From Phallus indusiatus (lineage: Eukaryota; Basidiomycota; Agaricomycetes; Phallales; Phallaceae), in the NCBI GenBank assembly GCA_027605045.1, contig JAQFWX010000006.1, forward strand, positions 1,426,001 through 1,490,000: 64,000 nt of DNA, read 5' to 3'. This document shows positions 33,343-45,544 of this stretch, in pieces. A program made the position numbers and the translations under genes. The notes below the pieces were generated by a model. The model saw nothing but the letters and a program-made list of their open reading frames with translations, had not been told where the DNA came from and made no database searches. The number at the start of each line of letters is the position of its first letter. Positions within the stretch are counted from its first letter, which is position 1.

Positions 33343-33660
33343 ACGTTTTCTAAAAACTCAACGACATAGTAAGTAATGGACGTTAATAACTTTTGTCTAG
33401 TTATTTCGATTTTACAGGGAATTTCTTTGCAGATAAACTCGCTTGATTTGGATACGCAACAAGGCTGTTCGTCCAAAATAATTATGAAGGAAGAGGAAAG
33501 GAAGAGTGAAAAAAGGGAAATGTTGTTGCAGTATGATGGCGGATGTCGAAGAGTTTTTATGGAGTAGCAGGTTGATCAAACCCCACTGTATAGCTTCCTT
33601 AAACTACAATCTACAAAATATCCAATGATCTCTGGCAAACAAGGTCTTGTATTCTAATTG
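33343..33660. other. Intergenic between convergent genes
   Basis: Short spacer between the F-box pseudogene (+) and STS1 (-). It contains a GTAAGTAATGG...TTTTACAG segment resembling the 3'-UTR intron seen after other array members. Confidence 0.45.
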
Positions 33661-34829
33661 TTACACAGCGGCACAATCTGAGTCTTCTAAATCGATCCAT
33701 AGGGACTCTCTGATCCTATCCCGTCTTGTTTCATCGCCGAGATATCTCATGCAAAGGAAACTCCAGTCTAAGTGCCCAATGAACCACATTTCAAGTCCTT
33801 CACAATAAGCCGCTACATCTTTATCCAATTTCGGGCCAAATGAGGGTAGGTTTGCTTTAGCATCCTGAAAGGTTTTGACGGCCGTAACGGCAAGGGAACC
33901 GACGTAATTCGCGGCCGTCTGAAAATCCATTCCATATTTCTTTTGGAGAACAATCAGCATATTATGTGTGTCTGAAGTTTTGTATTCATTCCCATAAGAG
34001 AATACGTCCTATTACAGAGAGCGTGATTAGGATTACACCAGAGGTCAACGAATTGATCAGGGTAAAATCTTACATTTGAGAGGCATACGAAGTCATTTGT
34101 GCAGTCTAGAATGAGACGCATCAACGGATGTGATAGCACCTCGTCAGGAAGTTCCATGCCCAAGCCGAACTCAATCAGAGCAGCAGCAGGAATCACACCG
34201 CCCGTAAGACGACGGTGATGAATATATTCATCGAGAGAGGGAAGATACCCTGATACTCGATTCTCAGCTTGTTTCTTCATAGATTCGATGACCTCTTTGA
34301 TGAGGGAGACCATTCGAGTTTTCCAGCCTTCCGCTGTAGTATGAAGGCAAACTCGAGCCCACCAACTTAAAAAATAAGTAAGCGTCTTTTCAAAGAATGA
34401 TATCACTTACTCTCTGATCAATGTCACAGCAAGCAGCTCATCGGTGGGACTTGAATCCAAATCGAACGCCTTCGAAAAATTAGCCTCAAATGCTTGAGCT
34501 TGGTGGTCATCCATGAGATCCAACAAGTCATCAATTATAAATAGAATCATCAGGAAATCCGATATGAGCTTCAATGCCGAACGAGAGGTCGCGGGAGGAT
34601 AGACCTTTGCCGCTAATTCTCCAGCGGAACATTTGAAGGCAGTTTTCAGTATAGCAGGCGGGGCTTGTGATTTTGCAAGTGTGTTGAACCACTCGCGAGT
34701 CTCATGAGAGACGAGATCACCGTCTTTATGATAACCCGGTGTTGGAAAAGGACACATCTTCCAAAAATCGGGAAAGAAGAAGCCGTGAGCATTAGGCTGG
34801 GATGGCTTAGAAGTAGATACTGGAGACAT
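33661..34829 (-). CDS. Sesquiterpene synthase STS1 (352 aa)
   Basis: Exons: 34411-34829, 34074-34365, 33661-34008; introns 45 and 65 bp. The product is a class I terpene cyclase that would ionise farnesyl diphosphate with Mg2+. Metal-binding motifs are D100-D101-L-L-D104 (FIIDDLLD) and the NSE triad N237-D238-V-F-S241-Y-G-N-E245 (NDVFSYGNE), with the NSE motif split by intron 2. A C-terminal RY pair (WSFLCMRYLG) also fits the family. Length is typical of single-domain fungal cyclases, and there is no signal peptide. The first Asp motif is DDxxD here but DExxD in STS2/STS3, and overall sequence is very different, so STS1 belongs to another clade and probably makes a different skeleton. The product cannot be named from sequence. 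Confidence 0.93.
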
Positions 34830-37306
34830 TGAATGCTGCGTTCGTCAACGAAGACTTATTGTAAATGTGAGGTTAAAAAGACTTCTTATATATATTCGCG
34901 GTGCCACTGGTCTTGTGATTGTTTTTTGAGGGTCAATATTGAACGTCATGGATCTTCGTGAAATCCGACCGAAACATCTATTCCCTTCACATCAGTGTCT
35001 ATACAGGTGAGGGATAGAACCTTGCTGCTGATTCAGAATGAAATGTTGGCAATCGTTTACAAACAGTAGTTTCCGTACCAATGATGGGCCCGGCGATGTA
35101 CAGTTCCCGGCGTACAGCCCCACTGACAGTGCCAACATTGAAGGGTGAACAGGGACCCGAGATATTTGCACTTTTAGCCATACGCATATTTGAATAATCC
35201 GGATGTGTCAATTGTATCTGGCAATTATTGAGCGAGGTCCCGACGTCAATCCCCATACCCATGGTAAGAAGAACGAGGCTCAATCCCGCTTCTTCACGGA
35301 ATTGAGACATCAGAGAATGTTTATCATCAGCTTCAAAGAACCACTCGAATAAACATTTAGAGGTCGGGACACTGAGGTGAGAGGGGATGACCCTACAACG
35401 CTCAGCTCATCTGAATTGGATGAGAGGGATGAACAATTTCGCTTAAGTACCAGAGACTGCTCTAATTGGAAAACATTTTAATAGAGACATCTCAAACATC
35501 AACGTGTTTGATCACCGAACCCTGGACGAAAATTCTTGTGCCGTGAGTTTAGAGATTTTACCTGGCACTAGGTCTGTACCAGGTATGCCGGAACCTTGAA
35601 AGCATCCCAAGGCCATCACTAATTACACAGCTTCACCTGTTTACAGTGTGATTACAATCGAGGATTTGAAACATGAGAAATTAACTGAGAGAGATGTTGG
35701 AATTTGCAGTCTCGCGCGTCAACAGACGCACCCACAACAGTCCATTCCCATCTCGCCGTACCGGACTATTTTTCATTTATATTTTTCCACGGTCATTCTT
35801 CTTATATACTTTGTATTCGATATTTGAGTACTTCAGTTGTTTCCCACAACTGAAGTTTTACTTCGTTTATTCAGATTCTAGAAGAGATAGGTTAAACCGA
35901 GTGTGCGTACCTTTGGCACAATGCTTAGTCGGGATCATGCAGGAAAATCACGCGAACGAGCCCATATCTACACCTCGTCGGAGCCTCAGAAGCCATACCA
36001 TGCGAGGAAAAAATCGGCTGATATTACTTCTTAGCACATATTTAACGAATACAGCAATAGATTCCTAGTGTAAGTCGATGCGGGAGGTAGTCAGGAAACC
36101 CCCAGGTTCAAATCGCGCTGAACACCGCTCAGGAGAAGTTAAGCGGCGTCAATCAACGAAAAACCTGCAGTTCATAGATCATTAGCTCACTGTGAGAAAG
36201 AATTAGTAAGAATTTCAACAGGCAGCCAGATGTGTTTTTCTGGACGGTGTGGTACGGCGTGTCACGAGCGCTCCGCTGTTTGCGGCACCGGTAGCTGGAA
36301 ATCTTTCCTTGCAGTTTCTTTCAGTACTTCCATTGAACCAAAGGAAACAACGGCGAGCTATTCACGAAGTTTTCGGATTCTAAGGTATTAGAAAGTTGGC
36401 TATTGGTTCGACACGCCGAATAGGACTTTCCCAGCCTAGGCCTAACGCAACCGGGGCCGAGACCGACGGCTTCCTTCGACGTTTGTTGTTAGCAAGCGAA
36501 TTCATATCGCCGTTGTTTTTGTCAATGCGGGAGGATGGAGCTGGGAATTGAAGCAGACGCTACCATCATGCACCTAGGAGAGTCACAATATAGACTACTT
36601 GTCAAGCTTGGCAACGTCGTGACGTCAAACCAGCGTAGGCTGCGCGGGCGCTCTGACTTCAAGCTCCGATGTGCGTTTTCGCTGCGAAGCCTGCGATCAT
36701 CATCCAACGAGTCTTAACATCTAAATTGTTACATAGAAACATACCGATGTATAGTTGAAATTTGAACAACTCGCAAGGCCTAAGTAAGGTACGTTATGTT
36801 CCTCTTACACCGTCGGAGTTAACAGGTGCTGTTACTTCTGATCCAGACCAACTGTGAACCTCTTTTCATAGTACGCGTTTTCAAATAACACTCTCGGATA
36901 TGCCGTACCTTTTGATCATACACTCAATACGGAACATGAAAAAATGCTCTCCCTTGTTTTACCTAAACAATTAGGATCCTTGCGCTTGAACTTATTTGAA
37001 TGGGCTATCGTCGCTTCAGGCTGATAAAGATCGCTCTTGTCTCTCAGACGTCGCAAAACGCATGACGGTGATTCACTGGATCTCAAGCTTGCCATTCACT
37101 CTGTCTTTGTCCTAAACGTAACGTCGTTCATTTTTTCCTTCAACCTTTCCTTCGTGTCTCGACTACTTCTATCCATTGTTTGCCAAACATTGCACGCACT
37201 GTCACTCGCTGATGTCTGTGTACTTCTCTCTCTTTTTTGCTTCACAGACTGACGCAGTCCGAATTTGTAGTGTTGAAATCTAAAATAATGTACCTTTCGC
37301 CGACAT
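34830..37306. other. Intergenic 2.5 kb, nothing recognised
   Basis: It holds the STS1 promoter at the left edge. ORFs at 34999-35310 (-) and 35694-36068 (+) have no recognisable domain or supporting splice structure. A GGTTCAAATC motif near 36105 resembles a tRNA T-loop, but no cloverleaf forms. Confidence 0.5.
34886..34894 (-). promoter_or_regulatory. Candidate TATA box of STS1
   Basis: TATATATAA on the minus strand, about 57 bp upstream of the STS1 ATG. Confidence 0.45.
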
Positions 37307-39427
37307 CTAACTGCTTAGTGCCTCCAGAATCATATTTTCCGGAAGTCTCCTTCTCAGTGAAACCTTGTAGGAAGGAGGGAAGCTACGTCAAATAATTAGC
37401 GGTAAGCGGTAAGTAGCCATGATTACTAGAGTCACGAACCTAACCATCGCGTTCGTGTATTCTAGATGGGTCTCGGTAGTAATTGGTCTTCCTTGCTCGT
37501 CAATGGGATTTACAATCTCGTAAGCCGCGAGGAGGTGTGCTGCCATAATCCAGAGCGTATCAAAGGCCATCACTATTTTGTGCAACGGAGGCGATTAGTA
37601 TCGATTCGTACTAAATGACGAGGACCTGATCACTTACAGTGTCCGGGACATTTTCGTCTACCAAAACCAAACGCCAAGACCATCTCGGGAAGGTCCTTGA
37701 CACTCCCGTCTTTTTTCAAAAATCTTTCAGGTCTGAAATGATTGGTATCAGCGCCGAATATTGTTTCGTCTTGAAGGATAGCCCAAAGGTTCGGTATCAT
37801 TATGGAGCCTTTTGGGATAGAGTACTCCTCGTAGAAGTCTTCTTTAGTGCAAAGATGATAAATCGCGAAGGGGGTTACAGGATGCCAGCGCAAAATCTCA
37901 TAAACGACAGCGGTCAGATAAGGCAATTCAGTGACGTCCGAGAATTCTGGGAGACGATTTCCTTCTAAGACGTTATCAATGAAACCTCGAGCTTTTTTCT
38001 GAACTTTGGGATACAGTGCCATAGCCAACGTGAAGTTGAACAGCGCACAAACAGTTGTATCAGCGCCACCTAGTGGTGAGTTCGGTTTGGTTATCATTTT
38101 TTTGTTTGGATATTGTAAATTGACGTACCAAGATAAGCATTTCCGAGCACATTACGGACGGTTTCTACTTCTTTAAGGTTGCTGGTATCACTTTCCTGAA
38201 CGGCATATAAGAGCTTGGACGCGACCGAGGGCACAGCAACGCCATCTTTCTATGACAATCCATGATTAATAACAGAATAGACCAATACAAACATGTTACT
38301 TGCGACTTGGCGTTTCACCTCCTCATAGGGTGCCATAACAAGGGCTTTCGCAAGCGGTCTTCCTTTCGCTGCCACTTTGTGAAATTGAATACCCGGGACC
38401 CACTTGGGAATATGTTTCAGGAACGGAAAAACATCCACTAAGGTATTTGACTTTAATCGCCTTATGCAAAAAATGGCAACAAAATGAGACGAAACCTAAA
38501 TAGCCACCCTTGGCGACGTCTGCAAAAATGGCATTTATCCCCTCGGGAGTTTTGATCAGGGGATGGGAAACGTCAGTTGGCGTAATGCCATAGGTGATTG
38601 ATAATATAGCATCTGCGGCAGCTCTTAAATGATATCGGAAAAGTTAGTCAATGGTTCTTTCAATACAATCGTAAGGTTACCTACAGTCGTAAATCACTCT
38701 GGTGATCAGTCGATGTCAAGAGACGACGCAATAGTCTACGAGCGGCGTTGACTTCATGGCGCTTATTAGTGGTGCTCGCATCGATCGAGTCAAATTCTCG
38801 ACGAAATATACGACGGTGTTCTAAAACACGTGAGTGTTAGAGAGGGAAATTAATGAAATATATGCCTGCCCTTCCATTCGTCATTATAATCCATGAAAGG
38901 AATGATCCACTCGGTTCCGATTCTATTCAATATAATTAAACTCAGGAATCCCCAGCGTATTTTCGTCATGAAGAACCCACAAATCATTTAGCATGGTAGA
39001 CTTTGGCCTGTTTTAAAGAAAGGTATTCTTCTCTTAACCAGTAGAACTTTATCTCATTACCTATCGGAATAGATACCCGCTCGTCTGACAAGTAAATCCT
39101 CTATTACCTTAGGCGTGTTCAGAATAAACATACGAACACCTGGGACTTTTAGGCTCAGAATATCAGATTCTTAATCAAGACATAAAATTTTGTCATAAAT
39201 CAGTGTACTGTGAAATATAATTGTAACTTACTATATTGTTCGCTCCATTGTAGGTACACCTTCCACGATTCTCGTCGCGGAAGGTCGAATATATTACCCA
39301 ATACTGGGAGCCCAGGAGGACCTGGAGGAAAACTTCGACGTTTACGATATATCCATGGAAGTGTAATAATCACCACTACTATCAGTGGGATGACCGTGCT
39401 GCTAGAGTTAATAAGAGCAGGTAGCAT
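37307..39427 (-). CDS. Cytochrome P450 monooxygenase A (514 aa)
   Basis: Eleven exons: 39232-39427, 39061-39169, 38981-39007, 38870-38922, 38685-38820, 38496-38623, 38304-38437, 38129-38249, 37638-38069, 37440-37572, 37307-37382 (1545 nt). An N-terminal ER anchor (IPLIVVVIITLPWIY) precedes the hinge PPGPPG (34-39). The I-helix oxygen site is GGADTT (302-307), ExxR is E359-R362, PERF is RPERF, and the heme loop is FGFGRRKCPGH with Cys442 as the iron ligand. All core motifs are intact. The type resembles fungal O-methylsterigmatocystin-oxidoreductase-like P450s, common in mushroom terpene clusters. Two introns use GC donors (38821-38869 and 38250-38303). The probable role is hydroxylation of the sesquiterpene scaffold. 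It is a paralogue of P450-B, with many shared exon lengths. Confidence 0.93.
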
Positions 39428-40766
39428 TGTGAATGGCTAAGGAGAAGGATAGGACGCCTAAAAATGGGGAAAGCAGATATGTTTTTTTTTTACGAATCCT
39501 CGTGGTCCTTCAGAAGAACAACTGGTTTGTGGTTTAGTCAGGGGCACTTACTGCTCATCAATCATATCGAAGGCTTCCGGCAATGTCCGATGAATAGGTG
39601 GTGCGGACCAACCACGCCGGAGCCGGAGAAGAAACCCAAATAGAGTTAGTTGCTAGTATCCCTCCAAATCACGGGGAAAATCTGAAATTGATATGTCTCC
39701 GTTCAACGGATGTTCGTCATCGTCGAGTAACTAGTCCTCAAAAATAATAAAAAATCAGATAATTTAGGATTAATCCGGAACCAAACTTATGACCAAAGCG
39801 CTCTGGTGGATAATTTAAATATTTACCAATGACTAGAATCCCCTTGGGGCTTTATCCATCGATTTCTAAAGCGAATATACTAAGCGACAAATTTGGCAAG
39901 GTACCATTCAAGTATCATGGCTGTGGATCTTCTTCAAATTGATCATTGAAACAAGAATTCATTTAGCCAGCTCGTAAAGGATCTTCTATCTAAAAATAAT
40001 CATCAGAAAACCCCAAGAGGACTGAAAGTAGATGGAGCCAAGAGAGCCTGATCTGTTTTGCTGATGGGCGGCAAGAAGCCCACAAATTTCTGAATTAGGA
40101 GTTTTATTAATCCCTGGAAAACTTTGAAGACGCCGATGGGAACTAAATCAAAGGCAATTACGAAAGAAGTTTCTTGATTCTTCGCATTCTCCGTAACACC
40201 TATCAAGCCCCAAGACGAGTCCACATCGCCATAGTGAAGATTTAGCCCGTCACGCGTCAACGCCTGCGTCTTCTGATTGATTTTATTACACCCGTTTGCA
40301 AATACTTTCCCCGGTTAATTTCGCTTTCCACTCAGCTTATCATATTATAAGCGAGGTTAGGCGAGAAACCTATTTTGCAAACGACTATGATTCACTTTAC
40401 GATTGCAAAAAATCTGGCGTTTCTGTGAACATATTACTATAATACATAAGCGTTTCTTTCATCATAAAATTTTTTACGTTTCAAAGCATTCAGTGAAGCA
40501 AATTCCAATCTTTCCTATTAGATATTGACGTTTGAATCGTTCGAAGATAACATCCTTTCGTCGCTTATTTGATGAAATTCGATTGTACACCCGTAGGATT
40601 CACATCGTGTTTTAGTTCAGAATTATTATCACAATGAAGCTCTTTTCAGCTTCAGTCTCAACCACTGACTGATCTCGGAATGTATGCATACATAATATTC
40701 TATTAAAAATGGAAATGCTGAAATAGGAAGCTCTTCGTTCACAGAATCTTTCATAATTTGAATTGA
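39428..40766. other. Intergenic between STS2 and P450-A
   Basis: No gene seen. It contains the P450-A promoter side and the STS2 3' flank. Recognisable islands of similarity to 52130-53079 show it was part of the duplicated block. Confidence 0.55.
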
Positions 40767-42022
40767 TTATTCCTTCAAAGCAACAGATCCCTCAAAGGGT
40801 GCCTTAAGTTTGACAATTCGGGTCTCTTTTACGATGTTATTCTCCGAACCAAAATACCGCGTGGTTGCGAAACTCCACCTGTGAAATTCTGTTGATGACG
40901 AGGCCTAAGTGGAATGAATTTCTCAAACTTACGCGTCATTGCCTCGAACCCAGTCTCCAAATGCCTCCAGGCATCTCACCGCGTCTTGAGAGAAAATATG
41001 ATCTTCACGACAAGAAAGTACGTATATCGCATCTAGGAGTTGAAAGGTAAGGGCCTCGCAGTAACCAGCAATGAAGTCGATAGCCGTTTGTAAGTCCATT
41101 TTTTTAGACTTCATAATCACTGTTACGATATTAGCGGCAGCATGGCCTTTCGCTTGCTCCATGTTGTACGAGAACAGATCCTAAAACAAGTTTACGGCTT
41201 TGAACTTTCGAATACTCGAAAGACTTACATTTGCCCAAAATACTAGATCCATAGCAGCGTTGTATCCGTTGATAAACACAGGATCCGTATGAACCTCGTC
41301 GGGAAGGTCGAGATCAAGGCAATATTCAACCAGATCGAAGCATGTTCGAACAGCACTGATTTCACGACGAAGAGCAATATAGCGGGGAATGTTGAGGACT
41401 TGATTTTTTTCACGTAGCTCAGCTTCAGTTCCAACAACTTCTGTGTACTTGCAGAAGTTTTTGATAAAACGACTAGCCACGTTCGGTCCACACTTTTGGA
41501 TATGGTTGAGGTAGAAACTGAAGGTAAGGTTACTGTTCGTATTAAATTAAGTCTTGTTATACTGGATAACGTACTCTCGCATCATATGACAAATCCATGT
41601 ACCGTCGTCATATTCTGGATTTGAAAGTGTCTCGCGTACAATGAGCGCCGCCTTTGCTGCATCTTCGCCTGTCTGAGTATCAGTATACTCGTCGTAAAGC
41701 CATAAAATGTTAGCCTTGAATCCAATCAGTGAAAAGGGTAACGAAAAAGAGGATTGAAATAACATACGAGGTCCATAGTTGCCCTGAGACCAGGAGGTTG
41801 AGCGTACGGATAAACATACGCGTTAGACAGTTCGAAATTACAGTTGTCCATGAAGGCTCGCATTTTGGGACCACAAACTTGTTCGGTATATTTCGTGATC
41901 CACTCTCGAGACTGAGGGCGACATATGTAGTAATTAGAGTTAAAGCCGTTATCAGGAAAAACCGAAAAGGTTTCGTGCAAAAGGGGGAGACGAAAGGTCT
42001 GTGGATGTTGAGGGAAAATCAT
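40767..42022 (-). CDS. Sesquiterpene synthase STS2 (347 aa)
   Basis: Exons: 41768-42022, 41575-41714, 41229-41517, 40933-41180, 40767-40878 (255, 140, 289, 248 and 112 nt); introns 48-57 bp. Class I terpene cyclase acting on farnesyl diphosphate. Motifs are D93-E94-Y-T-D97 (WLYDEYTD), N228-D229-L-F-S232-Y-N-M-E236 split by intron 3, and R318-Y319 (ATTRYF). The N-terminus has the family pattern of short aromatic-rich helices (NPYA-like AYVYPYAQP). No transit or signal peptide. Exon lengths are identical to those of STS3, with closely similar protein, so the two are recent duplicates. It is divergent from P450-B across a 1.4-kb shared upstream region, which suggests possible co-regulation. Confidence 0.93.
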
Positions 42023-43436
42023 GAAAAGATACCAAGGATAAAGGCGTCAAAGTGGTGAGGCTAAATTACTAGGCTAGTACTAGCAATTGAATAGAAGTTT
42101 CGTAAATTCGTTGCACCACCGAGCTAACAAAGTCCTTTATGTATCGATGATGCTCTGGATTCTTCCTACTTTCACTCGAAACGAAACAGCGTGCTGTGAT
42201 AAGATAAAATCAAAAAACACAAATTCTCTCGTTCTCTTACCGTTAAAAGGTTGGCTTATGAGCGTTATCTGTGCTCTCGGGCATATATCGCCGGTACGGT
42301 TTCCGGATCAGTACCCCATTTTGTGTTCAGAAGAAAGAAAATATCACTTATTTCATCCCACAAGCTAGAATATTTTTCACGTTACCCGTTCCTTGAAAAT
42401 CAAAAGGGTGGGGTATCATGATGAGTCGTTATCTTACACAGTCATGTATTAATAATATTTCGGGGATGATGATAAACTCGGATTCGGTTTTTTTTTTTTT
42501 TGAACTTTCACGGTTTATTCTCCTAATATGAAACACTCCAAACCCAAATTTAGGACTTAACCGTTTACAGATTACCCCCCTGAAATGAGTACAAGTACTT
42601 TAACGCGTCGTATTCGCCGGTGCCAATCAGTGAAATAAAAGTTTATCCAGGCAACTCCTAGAAAACCTTTAATAAAAAAAGATCATCTGAAGACACAGAA
42701 CACTGGGAGTACATGGAGAACCCGATCCGTTTTGCTGATCAGTCCGCTTCGGTCTAAAAGTACTTGTGCAATTCTGCGTGTTTCAAGTCAAAACGGGCTT
42801 TGCGACGTGGTTTCTATATAAGCGCCAACGGATTCAGGAATCAGGACCGAAAGGTGCGGAAAGTCTAACAGCGATTCCGCATACAAAAGTTTGACAGGAA
42901 AGACAGCATAAACAATTAACTATCCTTAATTTTTCCCTATTATCACAACACACTTAAGGTGACTACCAATAAGCATCAGTAACGACGGTTTACTAAATTT
43001 AGGTTGTGAGCCAGGCACGATGTTGAGTCGGTGATGCCGCGGCCTGACGCGGACGCCAGCAGTAGTCTAGGCTGCAACGCGCTTAATATTGCATGTGAAT
43101 TTCACATTCCTTATGTAATTTCAATTTTTTCCCTTCTTCTCTCATATTATCTGGATCCTTTTTCTTTTCCCTATTGGGGTTTTTATATGTGATTGCACAA
43201 ATGAATCATGATATTTCCAAGTTCGATTACCCACAGCGCTAATCCAGTAGATACTCAGAAGTCATGCACGCCTCGATAGCACTATGCTGACAACATTTGT
43301 GGCTCACACCAAGCTCGCACATACTCGCGATCCCCGGAATAGAGAAAAAGAGAGATACTTTGATTCAGACGAAAAGTGAAAATCCTCAGTGTTTTTTTCT
43401 CTCCCTTACTATCGCTCTCTGTCTCAGTGTCTCGTC
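42023..43436. other. Divergent promoter region STS2 / P450-B
   Basis: 1.4 kb between the ATGs of two outward-facing cluster genes. No gene. A T-run occurs at 42489-42501. The STS2-proximal part is shared with the upstream region of STS3. Confidence 0.5.
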
Positions 43437-45544
43437 ATGTTTGAAGCCATTTCATCCTCCAAACCTCGCTTCTTTTCAATTATACATGACAGAGTGGGTG
43501 ACTTGCCTATTCAATCGCCCGGTTGGATAGTAGTGTTCGTGGTTATTTGTATTGCATGTTCAAAAGTATTCCGTTCCAAACCCATATATCCTCCTGGCCC
43601 CCCCGGTATACCTTTGTTTGGCAATCTCTTCCAGTTGCCATCGCACGAGTCTTGGAGGGTCTACTTACAGTGGTCAAAGAACCACAGTACGTCTGTTGAC
43701 ATCGTATCATAAACATAGTTCTCATCACACTACTAGACAGTGATATTTTGAGTTTGAAATTCCCCGGTACTCGTTTTGTCATCCTCAATAGCGCAAAGGT
43801 CGTGCAAGAACTGCTCGTTAAACGCAGTAGTATTTACTCAGATAGGCCTCGCTCGACACTTCTCTATGACCTGTATGTCCTTCAATTACAAAGTATGCTA
43901 TTCATCACTGACCAGAAGTTCAGAATCAAGACCGGTTGGCTGATCGTCTTCATGAACCAAGACGAGCGCTGGAAGTTGCATCGACACATATTTCGCCGCG
44001 AATTTGACACGCGCGAAGCCACTGCTGTCAATCGTACCCATGAAGTTCAGGCAGCAAGAAGACTTTTGCGTCGCCTCTTGAACAGTAAAGATTACGAGGG
44101 CGAGCTCAGACTGTAAGACATTTTTCCAACTTCAACATACAGCATCCTCTTACAATCTTACCTATAGCGCTGCTGTTGATTCAGTTCTCTCGATTACATA
44201 TGGAATCACACCCACCAGCTTTGAACATCCTTTCATTCAAGTTACTGAGGCCGTCAATGCAATTTTTGCGGACGTCGCAAAAGGGAGGTACCTAGGTGAG
44301 CTGGCTTTACAATGACAAAATGAAGAAGGTTGTGAAATTTTATTCAGTCGATATTTTTCCATCGCTGAAATATCTTCCCAACTGGACCCCTGGCGCCACC
44401 TTCTGGAAGGTCGCAAATCGCGGGAAGCCTTTGGCCAAGTCTGTTGTTACTGGACCTTACGCTGAAGTCCAAGCTAAAGTGGTTTGTACCTTCCTCTTCG
44501 CTATTGTCTATACTATTTTCTAAATTCCATATCTCAATAAGGATGATGGTACTGCTCTTCCTTCAGTTGCATCGCGCTTTCTTTCGATGTTGCAGGATGG
44601 AGAAAAATTTGCTGCAGATGAAGTTGAAGCCACTCGAAATGTCCTCGCCAATGCCTACCTAGGTATTGTATCTCAATTCTTATTATTTTTTTTTGAACCT
44701 ACCTTAATCTCCCCTCATCGCTAGCGGGGTCCGATACGGTACGTTATTATGACCTGTCACCCAACTTGCAGATGACATTAACATCCATTCTTCAGAGCAT
44801 TTGCGCCTTGTATAATTTCGTCCTCGCTATGGCCGTCTACCCCGAAGTCCAGAAAAAGGCTCAAAAAGACTTGGATGCGGTACTTCAAGGTCAACGTCTT
44901 CCCGACTTCTCGGACTTTGAGAAGCTACCTTACCTTGCTGCCATGGTCAACGAAGTCTTCAGATGGCAAGCTGTAACGCCTTTCGCAGTATATCACGTTT
45001 CTACTGCCGACGACGTTTACGATGGCTACTTTATCCCGAAAGGCTCAATTATCGTTCCCAACGCTTGGGCTATTCTACGTGATGAGACAATTTTCGGTCC
45101 GGAGACGGATAGATTCATGCCGGAGAGGTTTTTGAACCCCGAAAAGACAACAGTCTGCGATCTATCTGAAGTTGATATGGCCTTTGGATTCGGAAGACGT
45201 GCTTGCCCGGGCAGATGTCAGTAAATTTTCTGGTCAATTTTCATCCTTTGCTAAATGAAATATGATAGTTATCGCTCGGGACACCATTTGGATAATGGCT
45301 GCTTCGATCCTGGCTGCATACAACATTTCCAATGCGATGACATTGGATGGAGAGTTGATCACTCCTGAAACTAAACTTGAATATACGAACGCTATGATAA
45401 GGTACGATCCTATTTCAAGAAGATTCACATTAAATCTAATGTCACGCTTTCAGTTTTGCTCCTCGATTTACAATCAGCTTCACCCCTAGAATTCCTGAAA
45501 GTGTGATTCAATATGGCGTCAGTCATGAAGATATCAGTAATTAG
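43437..45544 (+). CDS. Cytochrome P450 monooxygenase B (538 aa)
   Basis: Ten exons: 43437-43686, 43737-43872, 43924-44112, 44168-44295, 44348-44481, 44542-44662, 44725-44738, 44796-45216, 45269-45401, 45454-45544 (1617 nt). Start is the ATG at 43437; the membrane anchor (WIVVFVVICIACSKVF) sits about 20 residues later than in P450-A. The hinge is PPGPPG. The I-helix A320-G-S-D-T324-S325 is encoded partly by a 14-nt exon. ExxR is E377-R380, followed by PERF and FGFGRRACPGR with heme Cys461. Exons of 128, 134, 121 and 133 nt equal those of P450-A, while the A-specific intron after IYSDR and its GC-donor intron before the HRRIF-type block are absent. It is probably a second oxygenation step for the terpene product. 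Confidence 0.92.

Larger units (their letters stand above)
39232..42380. repeat. Segmental duplication, copy 1 (P450-A exon 1 to STS2 promoter)
   Basis: This block matches 51961-54960 in the same orientation: P450-A exon 1 and its upstream flank, spaced islands in the 1.3-kb intergenic part (for example CCGGAGCC-GA-AAGAAAC, TGGGGCTTTATCCAT), all of STS2, and the region upstream of its ATG (GTCCTTTATGTA, ATCTGTGCTCTC, ATCGCCGGTA). Weaker matches may reach about 42950. Confidence 0.8.

Noticed and set aside
34999..35310. 103-aa ORF between STS1 and P450-A
   Set aside because: No recognisable motif or splice partners. The Gly/Val-rich run does not match an oxidoreductase site.
36060..36135. Possible tRNA, from a GGTTCAAATC T-loop-like motif
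   Set aside because: The flanking bases do not pair into a T-stem, and no anticodon or acceptor stem can be drawn.
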